Positions 17,527 through 26,444 of a stretch of 64,000 bases of DNA are shown one piece after another. A program made the translations under genes and the position numbers. Source of the DNA: Sulfurisoma sp963709555 (GTDB taxonomy: Bacteria > Pseudomonadota > Gammaproteobacteria > Burkholderiales > Rhodocyclaceae); assembly GCA_963709555.1 (NCBI GenBank), contig CAVPWR010000005.1, forward strand, positions 310,001 to 374,000. Direction: 5' to 3'. The stretch's first letter is position 1. Each line of letters starts with the position of its first letter. The notes under the pieces were generated by a model. It had not been told where the DNA came from. It was given only the letters and a program-made list of their open reading frames with translations, and did not search any database.

Positions 17527-17594
17527 GCCCCCCACGCCCGCAATAACCGCTCGCTGCCCCCCACGGGGGAGCGAGCCTCCCTCGGGGCGGCCCT
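17527..17594. repeat. Dispersed GC-rich palindromic repeat, intergenic copy
   Basis: The spacer between fliW and ridA has CCCCCCACGC, then CGCTCGCTGCCCCCCAC, then GGGGGAGCGAG and CTCGGGGCGGCC. The CGCTCGCTGCCCCC core recurs at 39893-39906 and, on the opposite strand, inside recG near 19245. No coding potential is evident. The ridA ribosome-binding site lies just after it. Confidence 0.6.
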
Positions 17595-17606
17595 GTAGGA
17601 GGCATC

Positions 17607-17987
17607 GTGAGCCGCAAGATCATTTCCACCGCCAACGCCCCCGCCGCCATCGGCACCTACTCGCAGGCGGTGCAGGCCGGCAACACCATCTACCTGTCGG
17701 GCCAGATCGGCCTAGATCCGGCAACGATGACCATGGTCGAAGGCATCGACGCCCAGATCATGCGCGTCTTCGACAACCTCAAGGCCGTGGCCGAGGCGGC
17801 CGGTGCCTCGCTCAACGATGCCGTCAAGTTCAACATCTACCTGATAGACCTCGCCAACTTCGCCAAGGTGAACGAGACCATGGCGAAGTACGTGGCGCAG
17901 CCTTATCCGGCCCGCGCCGCCGTCGGTGTCAAGGAGCTGCCGCGCGGCGCGCTGGTCGAGGCCGACGCCGTTCTCGTCGTTGGCTGA
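17607..17987 (+). CDS. ridA: RidA family enamine/imine deaminase
   Basis: 126 residues from a GTG start after GGAGG. RidA enzymes hydrolyse reactive 2-aminoacrylate and related imines made by PLP enzymes. NAPAAIGTYSQAVQAGNTIY and the C-terminal AAVGVKELPRGALVEADAV, with the conserved arginine, are diagnostic. Its stop overlaps the recG TTG start by 8 bases. Confidence 0.93.
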   Translation: MSRKIISTANAPAAIGTYSQAVQAGNTIYLSGQIGLDPATMTMVEGIDAQIMRVFDNLKAVAEAAGASLNDAVKFNIYLIDLANFAKVNETMAKYVAQPYPARAAVGVKELPRGALVEADAVLVVG

Positions 17988-20109
17988 AAAGCTCCTTCCC
18001 GCCTTTCCCGGCGTTGGCGCCGCCGTCGCCGAAAAGCTCGAACGCCTGGGGCTGCGCCGCGAGGCCGACCTCGTCTTCCATCTGCCGCTGCGTTATGAAG
18101 ACGAGACGCGGCTGACCGCCATCCGCGATGCCCTGCCCGGCGTCCCGGCGCAATTCGAGGTCGAGGTCATCGCCTGCGATGTCGCCTACCGGCCGCGCCG
18201 CCAGCTGATCGCCAAGGTGCGTGATGAGTCCGGGTTGCTGGTGTTGCGCTTCCTCAACTTCTACCCGAGCCAGCAGAAAGTTCTGCAGCCGGGCGCGCGG
18301 CTGCGCGTGTTCGGCGAGGTGCGTGGCGGCTTCTTCGGTAGCGAGATCATCCACCCGCGCTTCCACACGGCCGGCGAAGACGAACCGCTGCCGCAGGGCC
18401 TGACGCCGGTTTATCCGACCACCGCCGGCCTCGGCCAGGCCACCTTGCGCAAGCTGATCGACCGCGCGCTGGACAAAGTGTCGCTGGACGATACCCTGCC
18501 CGAAGCGCTGCGCCGGCAACTGCAGCTGCCCGAGCTTGCCGCCAGCATCCGCACCCTGCATCACCCGTCTCCCGACATCTCGCTGGAGCAGCTGGAAACG
18601 CGCGGCCACCCGGCGTGGCGTCGCGTCGCCTTCGACGAGCTGCTGGCCCAGCAGCTTTCGCTGCGTCGCGCCCATGCCCTGCGCCGCGCGCATGGCGCGC
18701 CCCGGTTGGAGGGTCACGGAAAGCTCACCACTGCCTTGCTGGCACAACTACCCTTCCGCCTGACCGGAGCACAACAGCGCGTCTGGGAGGAAATTGCCGC
18801 CGACATCGCAGCGCCGCACCCGATGCAGCGCCTGCTGCAGGGCGACGTCGGCAGCGGCAAGACGGTGGTGGCGGCGCTGGCCATGCTGTGCGCCGTCGAC
18901 AACGGCTACCAGGCCGCGCTGATGGCGCCGACCGAGATCCTCGCCGAGCAGCACTACCGCAAGCTCGCCGGCTGGCTGGCACCGCTCGGCATCGAAGTGG
19001 CCTGGCTCTCCGGCAGCCAGAAGAAACGCGAACGCACGGCCTGGCAGGAAAAAGTCGGCGCTGGCGCCACGCCGCTGGTGGTCGGCACCCATGCCCTGAT
19101 CGAGGAGGGCGTCGAATTCGCCAACCTCGGCCTGGCCATCGTCGACGAGCAGCACCGCTTCGGCGTCAAGCAGCGCCTCGCGCTCAAGCAGAAGGGCATG
19201 GGGGGAGATGCGCGCCGAGCCACCCCAGGCGCATCGAGCGCACCAGTGGGGGGCAGCGAGCCGCCCCTGCGAGCGAGAGGCGGCAATTTGGTGCCTCACC
19301 AGCTCGCCATGTCGGCCACGCCGATTCCGCGCACGCTGGCCATGAGCTACTACGCCGACCTCGATGTCTCGGTGATCGACGAACTGCCCCCCGGCCGCAC
19401 GCCGGTGCTGACCAAGCTGGTGTCCGACTCGCGCCGCGACGAGGTGGTCGCCCGCGTCCGCGATGCCTGCCGCGACGGCCGCCAGGCTTACTGGGTCTGC
19501 CCGCTGATCGAGGAGAGCGAGGCGCTGCAGCTCAAGACCGCGCAGGAAACCTTCGCGCACCTCACTGCCGAGTTGCCCGAACTGCGCATCGGTCTTGTCC
19601 ACGGCCGCCTCAAGGCCGACGAGAAGGCGGCGGTGATGGCCACCTTCGTTGCCAACGAGGTGCAACTGCTGGTCGCCACCACGGTGATCGAGGTCGGTGT
19701 CGACGTCCCCAATGCGACGCTGATGGTGATCGAGCACGCCGAGCGCTTCGGCCTCGCCCAATTGCACCAGTTGCGCGGCCGTGTCGGTCGCGGCAGCCAT
19801 GAATCAGCCTGCATCCTGCTCTACGCCCAGCCGCTGGGCGAAACGGCGCGGGCGCGGCTCAAGATCATCTTCGAGAACACCGACGGCTTCGAGATCGCGC
19901 GCCAGGATCTGCACCTGCGCGGTCCCGGCGAATTCATCGGTGCCCGCCAGAGCGGCTTGCCCATGCTGCGCTACGCTGACCTCGAGGACACCGCCCTCAT
20001 CGAGCAGGCGCGGAACGCTGCCGAGGAACTGCTGCGCGGCGACCCCGAGGTCGTGCAGCGCCACCTGGAGCGCTGGCTCGGCGGCCGCGGTGAACTTCTG
20101 GGGGCGTAG
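17980..20109 (+). CDS. recG: ATP-dependent DNA helicase RecG with an in-frame repeat-encoded insertion
   Basis: About 709 residues from TTG 17980, which follows the ridA overlap and begins AEKLLPAFPGVG as in other RecG. RecG remodels stalled forks and branched DNA. A wedge OB domain (about 60-150) is followed by Walker A GDVGSGKT near residue 288, DEQH near 389, ATPIPRT and the helicase C-domain. Between LALKQKG and the PHQLAMSATPIPRT motif are about 25 extra Gly/Ala/Arg-rich residues (about 407-435) encoded by a dispersed repeat. The frame is intact, so it is probably functional. Confidence 0.94.
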   Translation: MAEKLLPAFPGVGAAVAEKLERLGLRREADLVFHLPLRYEDETRLTAIRDALPGVPAQFEVEVIACDVAYRPRRQLIAKVRDESGLLVLRFLNFYPSQQKVLQPGARLRVFGEVRGGFFGSEIIHPRFHTAGEDEPLPQGLTPVYPTTAGLGQATLRKLIDRALDKVSLDDTLPEALRRQLQLPELAASIRTLHHPSPDISLEQLETRGHPAWRRVAFDELLAQQLSLRRAHALRRAHGAPRLEGHGKLTTALLAQLPFRLTGAQQRVWEEIAADIAAPHPMQRLLQGDVGSGKTVVAALAMLCAVDNGYQAALMAPTEILAEQHYRKLAGWLAPLGIEVAWLSGSQKKRERTAWQEKVGAGATPLVVGTHALIEEGVEFANLGLAIVDEQHRFGVKQRLALKQKGMGGDARRATPGASSAPVGGSEPPLRARGGNLVPHQLAMSATPIPRTLAMSYYADLDVSVIDELPPGRTPVLTKLVSDSRRDEVVARVRDACRDGRQAYWVCPLIEESEALQLKTAQETFAHLTAELPELRIGLVHGRLKADEKAAVMATFVANEVQLLVATTVIEVGVDVPNATLMVIEHAERFGLAQLHQLRGRVGRGSHESACILLYAQPLGETARARLKIIFENTDGFEIARQDLHLRGPGEFIGARQSGLPMLRYADLEDTALIEQARNAAEELLRGDPEVVQRHLERWLGGRGELLGA
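19205..19290 (-). repeat. Repeat element inserted in frame within recG
   Basis: Read on the minus strand this stretch contains CGGCTCGCTGCCCCCCAC, matching the repeat copies at 17527 and 39871. A further inverted pair, GATGCG and CGCATC, flanks part of it. It sits between helicase motifs II and III of RecG and adds residues without a stop or frameshift. Confidence 0.6.
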
Positions 20110-20127
20110 CCGCCCCAGAAGTTCACC
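20089..20127. repeat. Inverted repeat spanning the recG stop codon
   Basis: Arms of 18 and 17 bases (20089-20106 and 20111-20127) are complementary except for one bulged G, with the TAG stop in the loop. There is no T tract, so Rho-independent termination is doubtful. It may protect the recG 3' end. The remaining spacer to ubiC (to 20298) is GC-rich with no ORF supported. Confidence 0.6.
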
Positions 20128-20298
20128 TTCGGTCGATGAGCGCCCGACCTCCCCCGGCCCGTTCCACGGCCGGCTTTGCACAGCCAGCCGGCTTCGGCAG
20201 CGCAGGGCAATGCCCTGCGCAACCCTGCCTACGCCCTTCGCAGGAGGGGCGACTGGCTTGCTCGCTGCGCTCGATTGGACACCAGTAGAATCTGACCC

Positions 20299-20820
20299 AT
20301 GCAAACCTGGTTACCCCGTCCCGCCGTGCGCGGCCCGTTGCGCCATTGGCTGACCGCGCGCGGCTCGCTGTCGGAGCGCCTGCGCGCCGCCTGCAGCGCA
20401 GGCTTCCGGGTGCAGTGCCTGAATCAGGGTTTGCGCCTTGCCTGGCCCGATGAACGGGTCGCGTTGCGCCTGGCCGCCCACGAACCAACGCTGGTGCGCG
20501 AGGTGCTGCTGTTATGCGGAGAGACCCCCGTCGTGTTCGCCCGCAGCCTCGCCGCCGCGAGCCATCTCGACGGTCCGTGGCGCGCACTGCGCGGCCTGGG
20601 TTCGCGGCCGCTGGCGACCATGCTGTTCGCCGATCCGCGCATCGCGCGCGGCGCGCTCGAGTACAGCCGGCTCGATGCGCGCAAGCCGCTCCACCGCCGC
20701 GCCGCCGCAGCCGTGCCGGTCCTGGCGTCCGAGTCGTGGGTGCGGCGCTCGTTGTTCTGCCGCGACCGCGCGCCGCTGCTGGTGACCGAAGTCTTCCTGC
20801 CCGGAGTGCTGACACTGTGA
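20299..20820 (+). CDS. ubiC: Chorismate--pyruvate lyase
   Basis: 173 residues. UbiC converts chorismate to 4-hydroxybenzoate and pyruvate, the first committed step of ubiquinone synthesis. RGSLSERLRA near residue 30, VREVLLLCGETPVVFARSL and the C-terminal LLVTEVFLPG fit the family. Its stop overlaps the ubiA GTG start by 3 bases. Confidence 0.9.
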   Translation: MQTWLPRPAVRGPLRHWLTARGSLSERLRAACSAGFRVQCLNQGLRLAWPDERVALRLAAHEPTLVREVLLLCGETPVVFARSLAAASHLDGPWRALRGLGSRPLATMLFADPRIARGALEYSRLDARKPLHRRAAAAVPVLASESWVRRSLFCRDRAPLLVTEVFLPGVLTL

Positions 20821-21701
20821 ACCTCGCCGCGCTCAAGCAGCGCATCGACCTTTACGAAAAGCTGATGCGGCTCGACAAGCCCATCGGCATCCTGCTGCTG
20901 CTGTGGCCGACACTGTGGGCGTTGTGGATCGCCAGCGACGGACAGCCGCCGCTCATGCTGGCGTGGATTTTCGTGCTCGGCACGGTGCTGATGCGCTCGG
21001 CCGGCTGCGTCATCAACGACTACGCCGACCGCGACTTTGATCCGCATGTCGAGCGGACGAAGGAGCGGCCGCTGGCTGCACGCACGGTCAGCACACGCGA
21101 AGCCCTGGCGTTGACCGCCGTGCTGGTGGCCTGCTCGGCGCTGCTGATCCTGCCGCTGGCCAAGCTGGTGTGGGCGCTCGCCGGCGTCGCCCTGTTCCTC
21201 GCCGTGAGCTATCCCTTCACCAAGCGCTTCCTCGCCATACCGCAGGCCTACCTCGGCGTCGCCTTCGGCTTCGGCATTCCGATGGCCTTCGCCGCCGTTC
21301 TGGGGGAGGTGCCACGCGACGCCTGGGTGCTGCTGCTGGCTAACATTTTCTGGGCGGTGGCCTACGATACCGAGTACGCGATGGTCGACCGCGACGACGA
21401 CATACGCATCGGCATCCGCACCTCGGCCCTGACCTTCGGCCGCCTCGACGTCGCGGCGGTGATGCTGTGCTACGCGGCGATGCTGGGCATCCTCTTCTGG
21501 CTGGGCTGGTCGCTGCGCTACGGTGCGCCCTATTTCGCCGGACTCTTCGTCGCGGCGGCCATTGCCGGCTATCACTACACGCTGATCCACCGGCGGGAGC
21601 GCATGCAGTGCTTCAAGGCGTTCCTGCACAACAATTGGCTGGGTGCGGCCGTATTCGCCGGCCTTGTCGCCGAACTGAATCTCAGGCCGCTGCTTTCCTG
21701 A
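20817..21701 (+). CDS. ubiA: 4-hydroxybenzoate polyprenyltransferase
   Basis: 294 residues from a GTG that overlaps the ubiC stop. UbiA is an inner-membrane enzyme that attaches the polyprenyl tail to 4-hydroxybenzoate. The two Mg-diphosphate motifs are NDYADRDFD (about 67-75) and DTEYAMVDRDDD (about 184-195), between multiple membrane helices. The ubiC-ubiA pair makes and prenylates the ring; ubiD lies 5 kb downstream. Confidence 0.95.
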   Translation: MNLAALKQRIDLYEKLMRLDKPIGILLLLWPTLWALWIASDGQPPLMLAWIFVLGTVLMRSAGCVINDYADRDFDPHVERTKERPLAARTVSTREALALTAVLVACSALLILPLAKLVWALAGVALFLAVSYPFTKRFLAIPQAYLGVAFGFGIPMAFAAVLGEVPRDAWVLLLANIFWAVAYDTEYAMVDRDDDIRIGIRTSALTFGRLDVAAVMLCYAAMLGILFWLGWSLRYGAPYFAGLFVAAAIAGYHYTLIHRRERMQCFKAFLHNNWLGAAVFAGLVAELNLRPLLS

Positions 21702-22422
21702 AGCGGGCGTAGAGCAGCTGATAGGTGAGGGCGGGCTGCGGCCCCAGCGCACGCAGCACGCGGCGCAGCTGCCCGGCGGCGAGCGGACGATGGCCGGGCG
21801 CGGGCGTGGCGGCGCCGATGGCGCGCAGCCGCCGCGGCAGGTCCAGCGCGACGTCGGCGCGATCCACGTACATTTCCGCGTCGATATTTATCCCGCCGGC
21901 GGGAAAGGCCGCGCGCAGGGTGGCCTCGTCGGCAAACGGCAGCGTGCCGGGGTGCAAGCCGAGCGCGGCATGGACGGCGCGCCACTCGCGGAAGCTTTCC
22001 GCCCCCAGCGTGCTGATGGCCAGCAGTCCGCCGGGCGCCAGCAGCGCCGCGAGACCGCCCAGCGTTCGCGGCAGGTCGCGGAACCACTGTGCGGCGAGGT
22101 TGGCGCAGACGAGGTCGAAGCCGGCGGCGACGGCCGGCCGCTCGCCGTCCATGACGAGGTAAGCCGGCTGCGGCAGGCGGGCGCGACAGGCTTCGACCAT
22201 GGCCGGCGCGATGTCGCTGGCGAGAATGTCGGTGAACCGGGAGGCCAGCGGTTGCGTCAGGTGGCCGGTGCCGCAACCGATTTCCAGCACCCGGGCATTG
22301 GCGGGCAGGGACTCGCTGGCGATCAGTTCGGCCAGGCGCTGCGCGGCATGGCGCTGCGGCGCCGAGTGTGCGTCGTAGCTGGCTGCGGCGCGGCCGAAGC
22401 TTTGCGCGATCGGATGGCTCAT
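21682..22422 (-). CDS. bioC: Malonyl-ACP O-methyltransferase BioC
   Basis: 246 residues from ATG 22422. BioC methylates malonyl-ACP to disguise it as a fatty-acid primer for pimelate synthesis. SAM-binding motif I, VLEIGCGTGHL, is at residues 45-55, followed by post-I and LLAPGGLLAISTLG. Its start overlaps the stop of the hydrolase gene by 4 bases. Its 3' end overlaps the ubiA 3' end by about 20 bases on the opposite strand. Confidence 0.9.
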   Translation of the reverse strand: MSHPIAQSFGRAAASYDAHSAPQRHAAQRLAELIASESLPANARVLEIGCGTGHLTQPLASRFTDILASDIAPAMVEACRARLPQPAYLVMDGERPAVAAGFDLVCANLAAQWFRDLPRTLGGLAALLAPGGLLAISTLGAESFREWRAVHAALGLHPGTLPFADEATLRAAFPAGGINIDAEMYVDRADVALDLPRRLRAIGAATPAPGHRPLAAGQLRRVLRALGPQPALTYQLLYARFRKAAA

Positions 22423-23063
22423 GACGTGGCGATTTTCTCGATCCACTCCGCGCACAAATCGGGAGTGGTCAGCGGCAGCACATGGCCGGCCACGTCGGCG
22501 TAGGCGAGGTGATCGGCGGGCAGGCCCGCCAGCGCGGCGAGGCTCATCCCTGATGGCACGATGGGATCGTTGCCGCCGGCCAGCGCCCGGATGTCGGCGG
22601 CGCGCTCGGCCAGGCGGGCGCGGCCGTCCCATTGCGCGAGCCAGTCGAGTCCCGCAGCCAGGCGGGCTGCATCGAATGTGGCAGGCGCCGGCGGCGCGCC
22701 GCAGATGGTGCGGAACTCGTCCAGCACAGCCTGCGGATCGAGCCCAAACTGGGTCCGCATGCGCGCCAGCACGCGCGGAGCGACGGCGGGCGAATAATCG
22801 GCCGCTTCGGTGAAGCGCGGGAAGCCGTTGATCAGCAGCAGGCGCCGCCACGGGATCGGCGATTGCGTCAGCCACCAGCAGGCGCCGAGGGAGTGGCCGA
22901 CGGCGATCACCGGCTCGCCATCGCCGAGTTTTGGCTGGAAGGGCGCGGCAAAGAAGCCGAAGTTGACGCATTCGACGCGATGCGCCGGGGACAGCCGCGC
23001 CCGCACGTCGTCCCAGACATGGCGGTCGAAGCCCCAGCCGTGGACGAGGACGATGCTGGCCAT
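22419..23063 (-). CDS. bioH: BioH-like alpha/beta hydrolase, probable pimeloyl-ACP methyl ester esterase
   Basis: 214 residues. The catalytic triad is visible as Ser58 in GHSLG, Asp166 in GGNDP and His194 in AGHVLP. BioH removes the methyl ester that BioC adds. Between bioF and bioC the role is well supported by context, although sequence similarity to E. coli BioH is only general. It starts in a TGATG overlap with the bioF stop. Confidence 0.83.
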   Translation of the reverse strand: MASIVLVHGWGFDRHVWDDVRARLSPAHRVECVNFGFFAAPFQPKLGDGEPVIAVGHSLGACWWLTQSPIPWRRLLLINGFPRFTEAADYSPAVAPRVLARMRTQFGLDPQAVLDEFRTICGAPPAPATFDAARLAAGLDWLAQWDGRARLAERAADIRALAGGNDPIVPSGMSLAALAGLPADHLAYADVAGHVLPLTTPDLCAEWIEKIATS

Positions 23064-24201
23064 CAGCCCTGCGCCGACAAGGCGCGTACGGCGGCGAGCA
23101 CCGCCTCGAACTGCGCATCGGAAAGCGCGGCCGACAGCGTGAAGCGCAGCCGCGCGGTGCCGGCGGGCACGGTCGGCGGGCGGATGGCGACGGCGAGCAC
23201 GCCGGCCTCTTCCAGTTTGCGCCCCGCGGCCAGCGCCGCCGCTGCGTCGCCGATCACCGCCGGCACGATCTGGGTCGAGGAAGCCAGCGTATCGATGCCG
23301 CGTTCGTGCAGCGCGGCGCGCAACGCGGCAGACATCGTCGCCAGCCGGGCACGCTCGGCATCCATGGCGGGCACGAGCTCGAGCGCGGCATCGAGCGCTC
23401 CGAGGGCGGCAGGCTGCGGGCGCGGTGCTGTAGATGAAGCCGCTGCAACGGTTGACCAGCCAGTCGATCAGCGCCTGTGAGCCGGCGACGTAGGCACCGG
23501 CGCCGCCCAGCGCCTTGCCCAGCGTGCCCATGACGATGCCGACTCCGCCTGATGCGCTCGGCCGCAAGCCCCCGCCCGCCGGGGCCGAGCACGCCGGTGG
23601 CGTGGGCCTCGTCGAGATAGAGCACGGCGCCGTGGCGCTCGGCCAGCCGGGCCAGCGCCGGCACGTCGGCGCGGTCGCCGTCCATGCTGAACACCGACTC
23701 GGCGACGATGAAGCGCAGCTCGCCGGGGTGGGATGCCAGCAGTTCCTCCAGGTGGCCGAGGTCGTTGTGGCGGTAGCGGATCTGCTTCAGTCCCTGGCAG
23801 CCGGCGTGGAGGCTGGCGTGGTTGAGGCGATCGGTGAACACCAGCGGCCCGTGCGTACCCGGTGCCAGTTCGAACAGCGCCGGCAGCACCGAGCTGTTGA
23901 GCTGGAATCCCGTGGAGAAAATCAGCGCCGCCTCGGTGCCCTTGAAGGCGGCGAGCCGGGCTTCGAGGTCGAGCAGCTCCTGCGTGGTGCCGGTGACGAG
24001 GCGCGAGGCGCGCGAGCCCGCGCCGTGGCGGCGCGTCCAGGCGCAGGCACGCTCGATGACCTGCGGATGGCGCGCAAGGCCGAGGTAGTCGTTGGACGAA
24101 ACGTCGATCAACCGCGGATCGGGCACACGCAAAAGTCGGCGCTGGCGGGACGCCTCGAGGCGCGCCAGGCGCGGTGCGATCAGCGGGTCGAGGTCAGTCA
24201 T
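23063..24201 (-). pseudogene. bioF: 8-amino-7-oxononanoate synthase, interrupted by two +1 frameshifts
   Basis: BioF condenses pimeloyl-ACP with alanine. The protein can be rebuilt from three frames: from ATG 24201 to HATGVLGPGGRG near 23580; then MGTLGKALGGAGAYV, with the PLP lysine, and SGFIYSTAP to about 23435; then AERARLATMSAALRAAL to the stop. Each join needs removal of one base. With intact bioA and bioC around it, sequencing or assembly error is as likely as true decay. It overlaps the bioA stop by 8 bases. Confidence 0.85.
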
Positions 24202-25504
24202 GGGCGCGGGACCAGTCGCTGACGACAGCGACGACGGCTGCGGTGAGTATGGCGAGATCGGCGCCGCTGATGGTGAAGGGCGGTGCGAGATAGACGATGT
24301 CGCCGAAGGGGCGGACCCAGACCCCGCGTTCGACGAAGGCCGGGCGCAGGGCAGAAGCCTCGGTGGTGGCGAGCTGCACCACGCCGATGGCGCCCTTGAC
24401 GCGCACGTCGACCACGCCGGGCAGCGCGCGGCAGGGTTCGAGTTCTGCGCGCAGCTGCGCCGCGATGGCGGCGACCTGCTGCAGCCGCGGCTCGCGCTCG
24501 AACAGGTCGAGCGAGGCGTTGGCCGCGGCGCAGGCCAAGGGATTTCCCATGAAGGTCGGGCCGTGCATGAAGGCATCTTCCGCCCGCCCGGAGCGGAAGG
24601 CATCGAACACCTGCGCCGTCGCCACCGTGGCGGCCAGCGGCAGCGTGCCGCCGGTCAACGCCTTCGACAGGCAGATCAGGTCGGGCACGATCGCCGCTTC
24701 CGCGCAGGCGAAGAGGTGGCCGGTGCGGCCGAAGCCGGTCATGATCTCGTCGGCGATCAGCAGCACGCCGTGGCGGTCACAGGCGGCGCGGATGAAGGCG
24801 AGCGTGTCGGCGTCGTGGCAGCGCATGCCGCCGGCGCCCTGCACCAGCGGCTCGACGATGACGGCGGCGACCTCCTGGCACTGGGCGCCGAGCAGCCGCT
24901 CGAACTCGGCGCGTTCGACGGCCGTGCGCGGCAGTTCGGCGAAGATCTGCGCCGGGGAGCGATAGGCGGCGAAGGCACCATGGAAGCCGCTGGCGGGATC
25001 GGTGACCGAAAGCGCGCCGAGGGTGTCGCCGTGGTAGCCGTGGCGGAAGGCGACGAAGCAATGGCGATCCTGCCCCTGGTTGCGCCAATACTGCACCGCC
25101 ATCTTCAGCGCGATCTCGACCGCGACCGAGCCGGACTCGGAGAAAAAGACATGCCGCAGCTGGCGTTCATTGTCGCCCGGCAGCAGCCGCGCCAGCCGCG
25201 CGGCCAGGGTATAGGCCGGCTCGTGGGCGAGCCCGGCGAACATCACGTGGGGCAGCCGGTCCAGTTGTGCGGCGACGGCGGCGCGGATGTGCGGGTGGTT
25301 GTAGCCGTGGCAGGCGGTCCACCACGAGGCGATGCCGTCGATCAGCGTGCGGCCGTCGGCGAGTTCGATGCGGGAGCCGGATGCAGCGACGACGGGCAGC
25401 GGCAGCGGCGCGCCCGCCATCTGCGTGTAGGGCAGCCAGACGTGGTCGAGGGCGAGCCAGTCAGGCGCGGAAATCAGTGCAACGGGGGAGGCGGCTGATG
25501 GCAT
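24194..25504 (-). CDS. bioA: Adenosylmethionine--8-amino-7-oxononanoate aminotransferase
   Basis: 436 residues, a class-III PLP transaminase that uses SAM as amino donor to make 7,8-diaminopelargonate. LDHVWLPYTQMAG near the N-terminus is BioA-specific; IVEPLVQGAGGM and LIADEIMTGFGRTG precede the PLP lysine in LSKALTGGTLP near residue 280. First gene of bioA-bioF-bioH-bioC; its start is only 23 bp from the divergent bioD. Confidence 0.95.
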   Translation of the reverse strand: MPSAASPVALISAPDWLALDHVWLPYTQMAGAPLPLPVVAASGSRIELADGRTLIDGIASWWTACHGYNHPHIRAAVAAQLDRLPHVMFAGLAHEPAYTLAARLARLLPGDNERQLRHVFFSESGSVAVEIALKMAVQYWRNQGQDRHCFVAFRHGYHGDTLGALSVTDPASGFHGAFAAYRSPAQIFAELPRTAVERAEFERLLGAQCQEVAAVIVEPLVQGAGGMRCHDADTLAFIRAACDRHGVLLIADEIMTGFGRTGHLFACAEAAIVPDLICLSKALTGGTLPLAATVATAQVFDAFRSGRAEDAFMHGPTFMGNPLACAAANASLDLFEREPRLQQVAAIAAQLRAELEPCRALPGVVDVRVKGAIGVVQLATTEASALRPAFVERGVWVRPFGDIVYLAPPFTISGADLAILTAAVVAVVSDWSRAHD

Positions 25505-25527
25505 GGAGGGCCGCTAGAATGGGGACG

Positions 25528-26209
25528 ATGAAACGCGCTTATTTTATCACCGCGACCGGCACCGACCTCGGCAAGACCTGGGTCACGGGCGGGGTCGCGC
25601 AGGCGCTGCACGCACGCGGGCAGGCGGTGCGCGCGCTCAAGCCGGTGATGAGCGGCTACGATGAATCCAATCCTGTCGCCAGCGATGCAGGGGTGCTGCT
25701 GCAAAAACTCGGCGGTATCGGGACGGCGATGACGACGGCGGAGATCTCGCCTTGGCGCTTCGCCGCGCCGCTCTCGCCCGATCGCGCCGCCTCGCTCGAA
25801 GGCCGCAACATCGATTTCGACGAGCTGGTCTGCTGGTGCCGCGAGCAAATCGAGCGCAACCCCGGCCTGCTGCTGATCGAGGGCATCGGCGGCGTAATGG
25901 TGCCGCTCGATGCGCGCCACACCGTGCGCGACTGGATCGCCGCGCTCGGACGTGCCGACCCTGCTCGTGGCCGGCACCTACCTGGGGGCGTTGTCGCATA
26001 CGCTGACCGCTTTGGCCGCCCTGCGCGAGGCGGGCATCATGCCGGTCGCCATCGTGGTGAACGAATCGGCCGGCAGCCCCGTCGGCGTCGAGGATGCGAT
26101 CGCCTCGTTGGCACCGCACGTCGGCGGTATTGCGCTTATCATCCTGCGACGCGACGACGCGGCCGGCTTGGCGCGGCTCGCCGACTCCCTGACAAAGGAC
26201 CCAGGATGA
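25528..26209 (+). pseudogene. bioD: Dethiobiotin synthetase, interrupted by one +1 frameshift
   Basis: BioD closes the ureido ring of dethiobiotin with ATP and CO2. The N-terminal frame has the P-loop GTDLGKT at residues 11-17 and EGIGGVMVPLD. After DWIAALG (about 25950) the reading moves to frame +2, DVPTLLVAGTYLGALSHTL, to the stop at 26207-26209. One surplus G explains the break. bioD is normally needed for biotin synthesis, so assembly error is plausible. Confidence 0.85.
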
Positions 26210-26292
26210 ACCCCGTCGCAGTATCGCGGCTCGTGCGGGACCGGGACGGTGGGGCATTCTGCTCCGCTCATGTCCCCCGATGTTTGGTGCGT

Positions 26293-26398
26293 GATCGGAC
26301 CGGTGGGATGTTCCGCTCCGCTCATGTCATCCGGCGCCGGCCTGTGGCCTCCGCCTCCTTCTTTACTTCGCTGTGCGGAATACCCCACCGGTCCGATC
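26293..26398 (-). repeat. Structured repeat element A
   Basis: Two 24-base arms (26293-26316 and 26375-26398) are complementary at 22 positions and enclose a 58-base core. Read on the minus strand the core starts AC-AGCGAAGTAA, has a purine-rich run, then ACAG-G-CCGG-CG-CCGG, and ends GACATGAGC. The same landmarks in the same order occur in element B on the other strand. Confidence 0.75.
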
Positions 26399-26444
26399 CG
26401 GAAACGCCGTGGGTGTTCGGCGATCCCGAAGCACCGGCATACCC

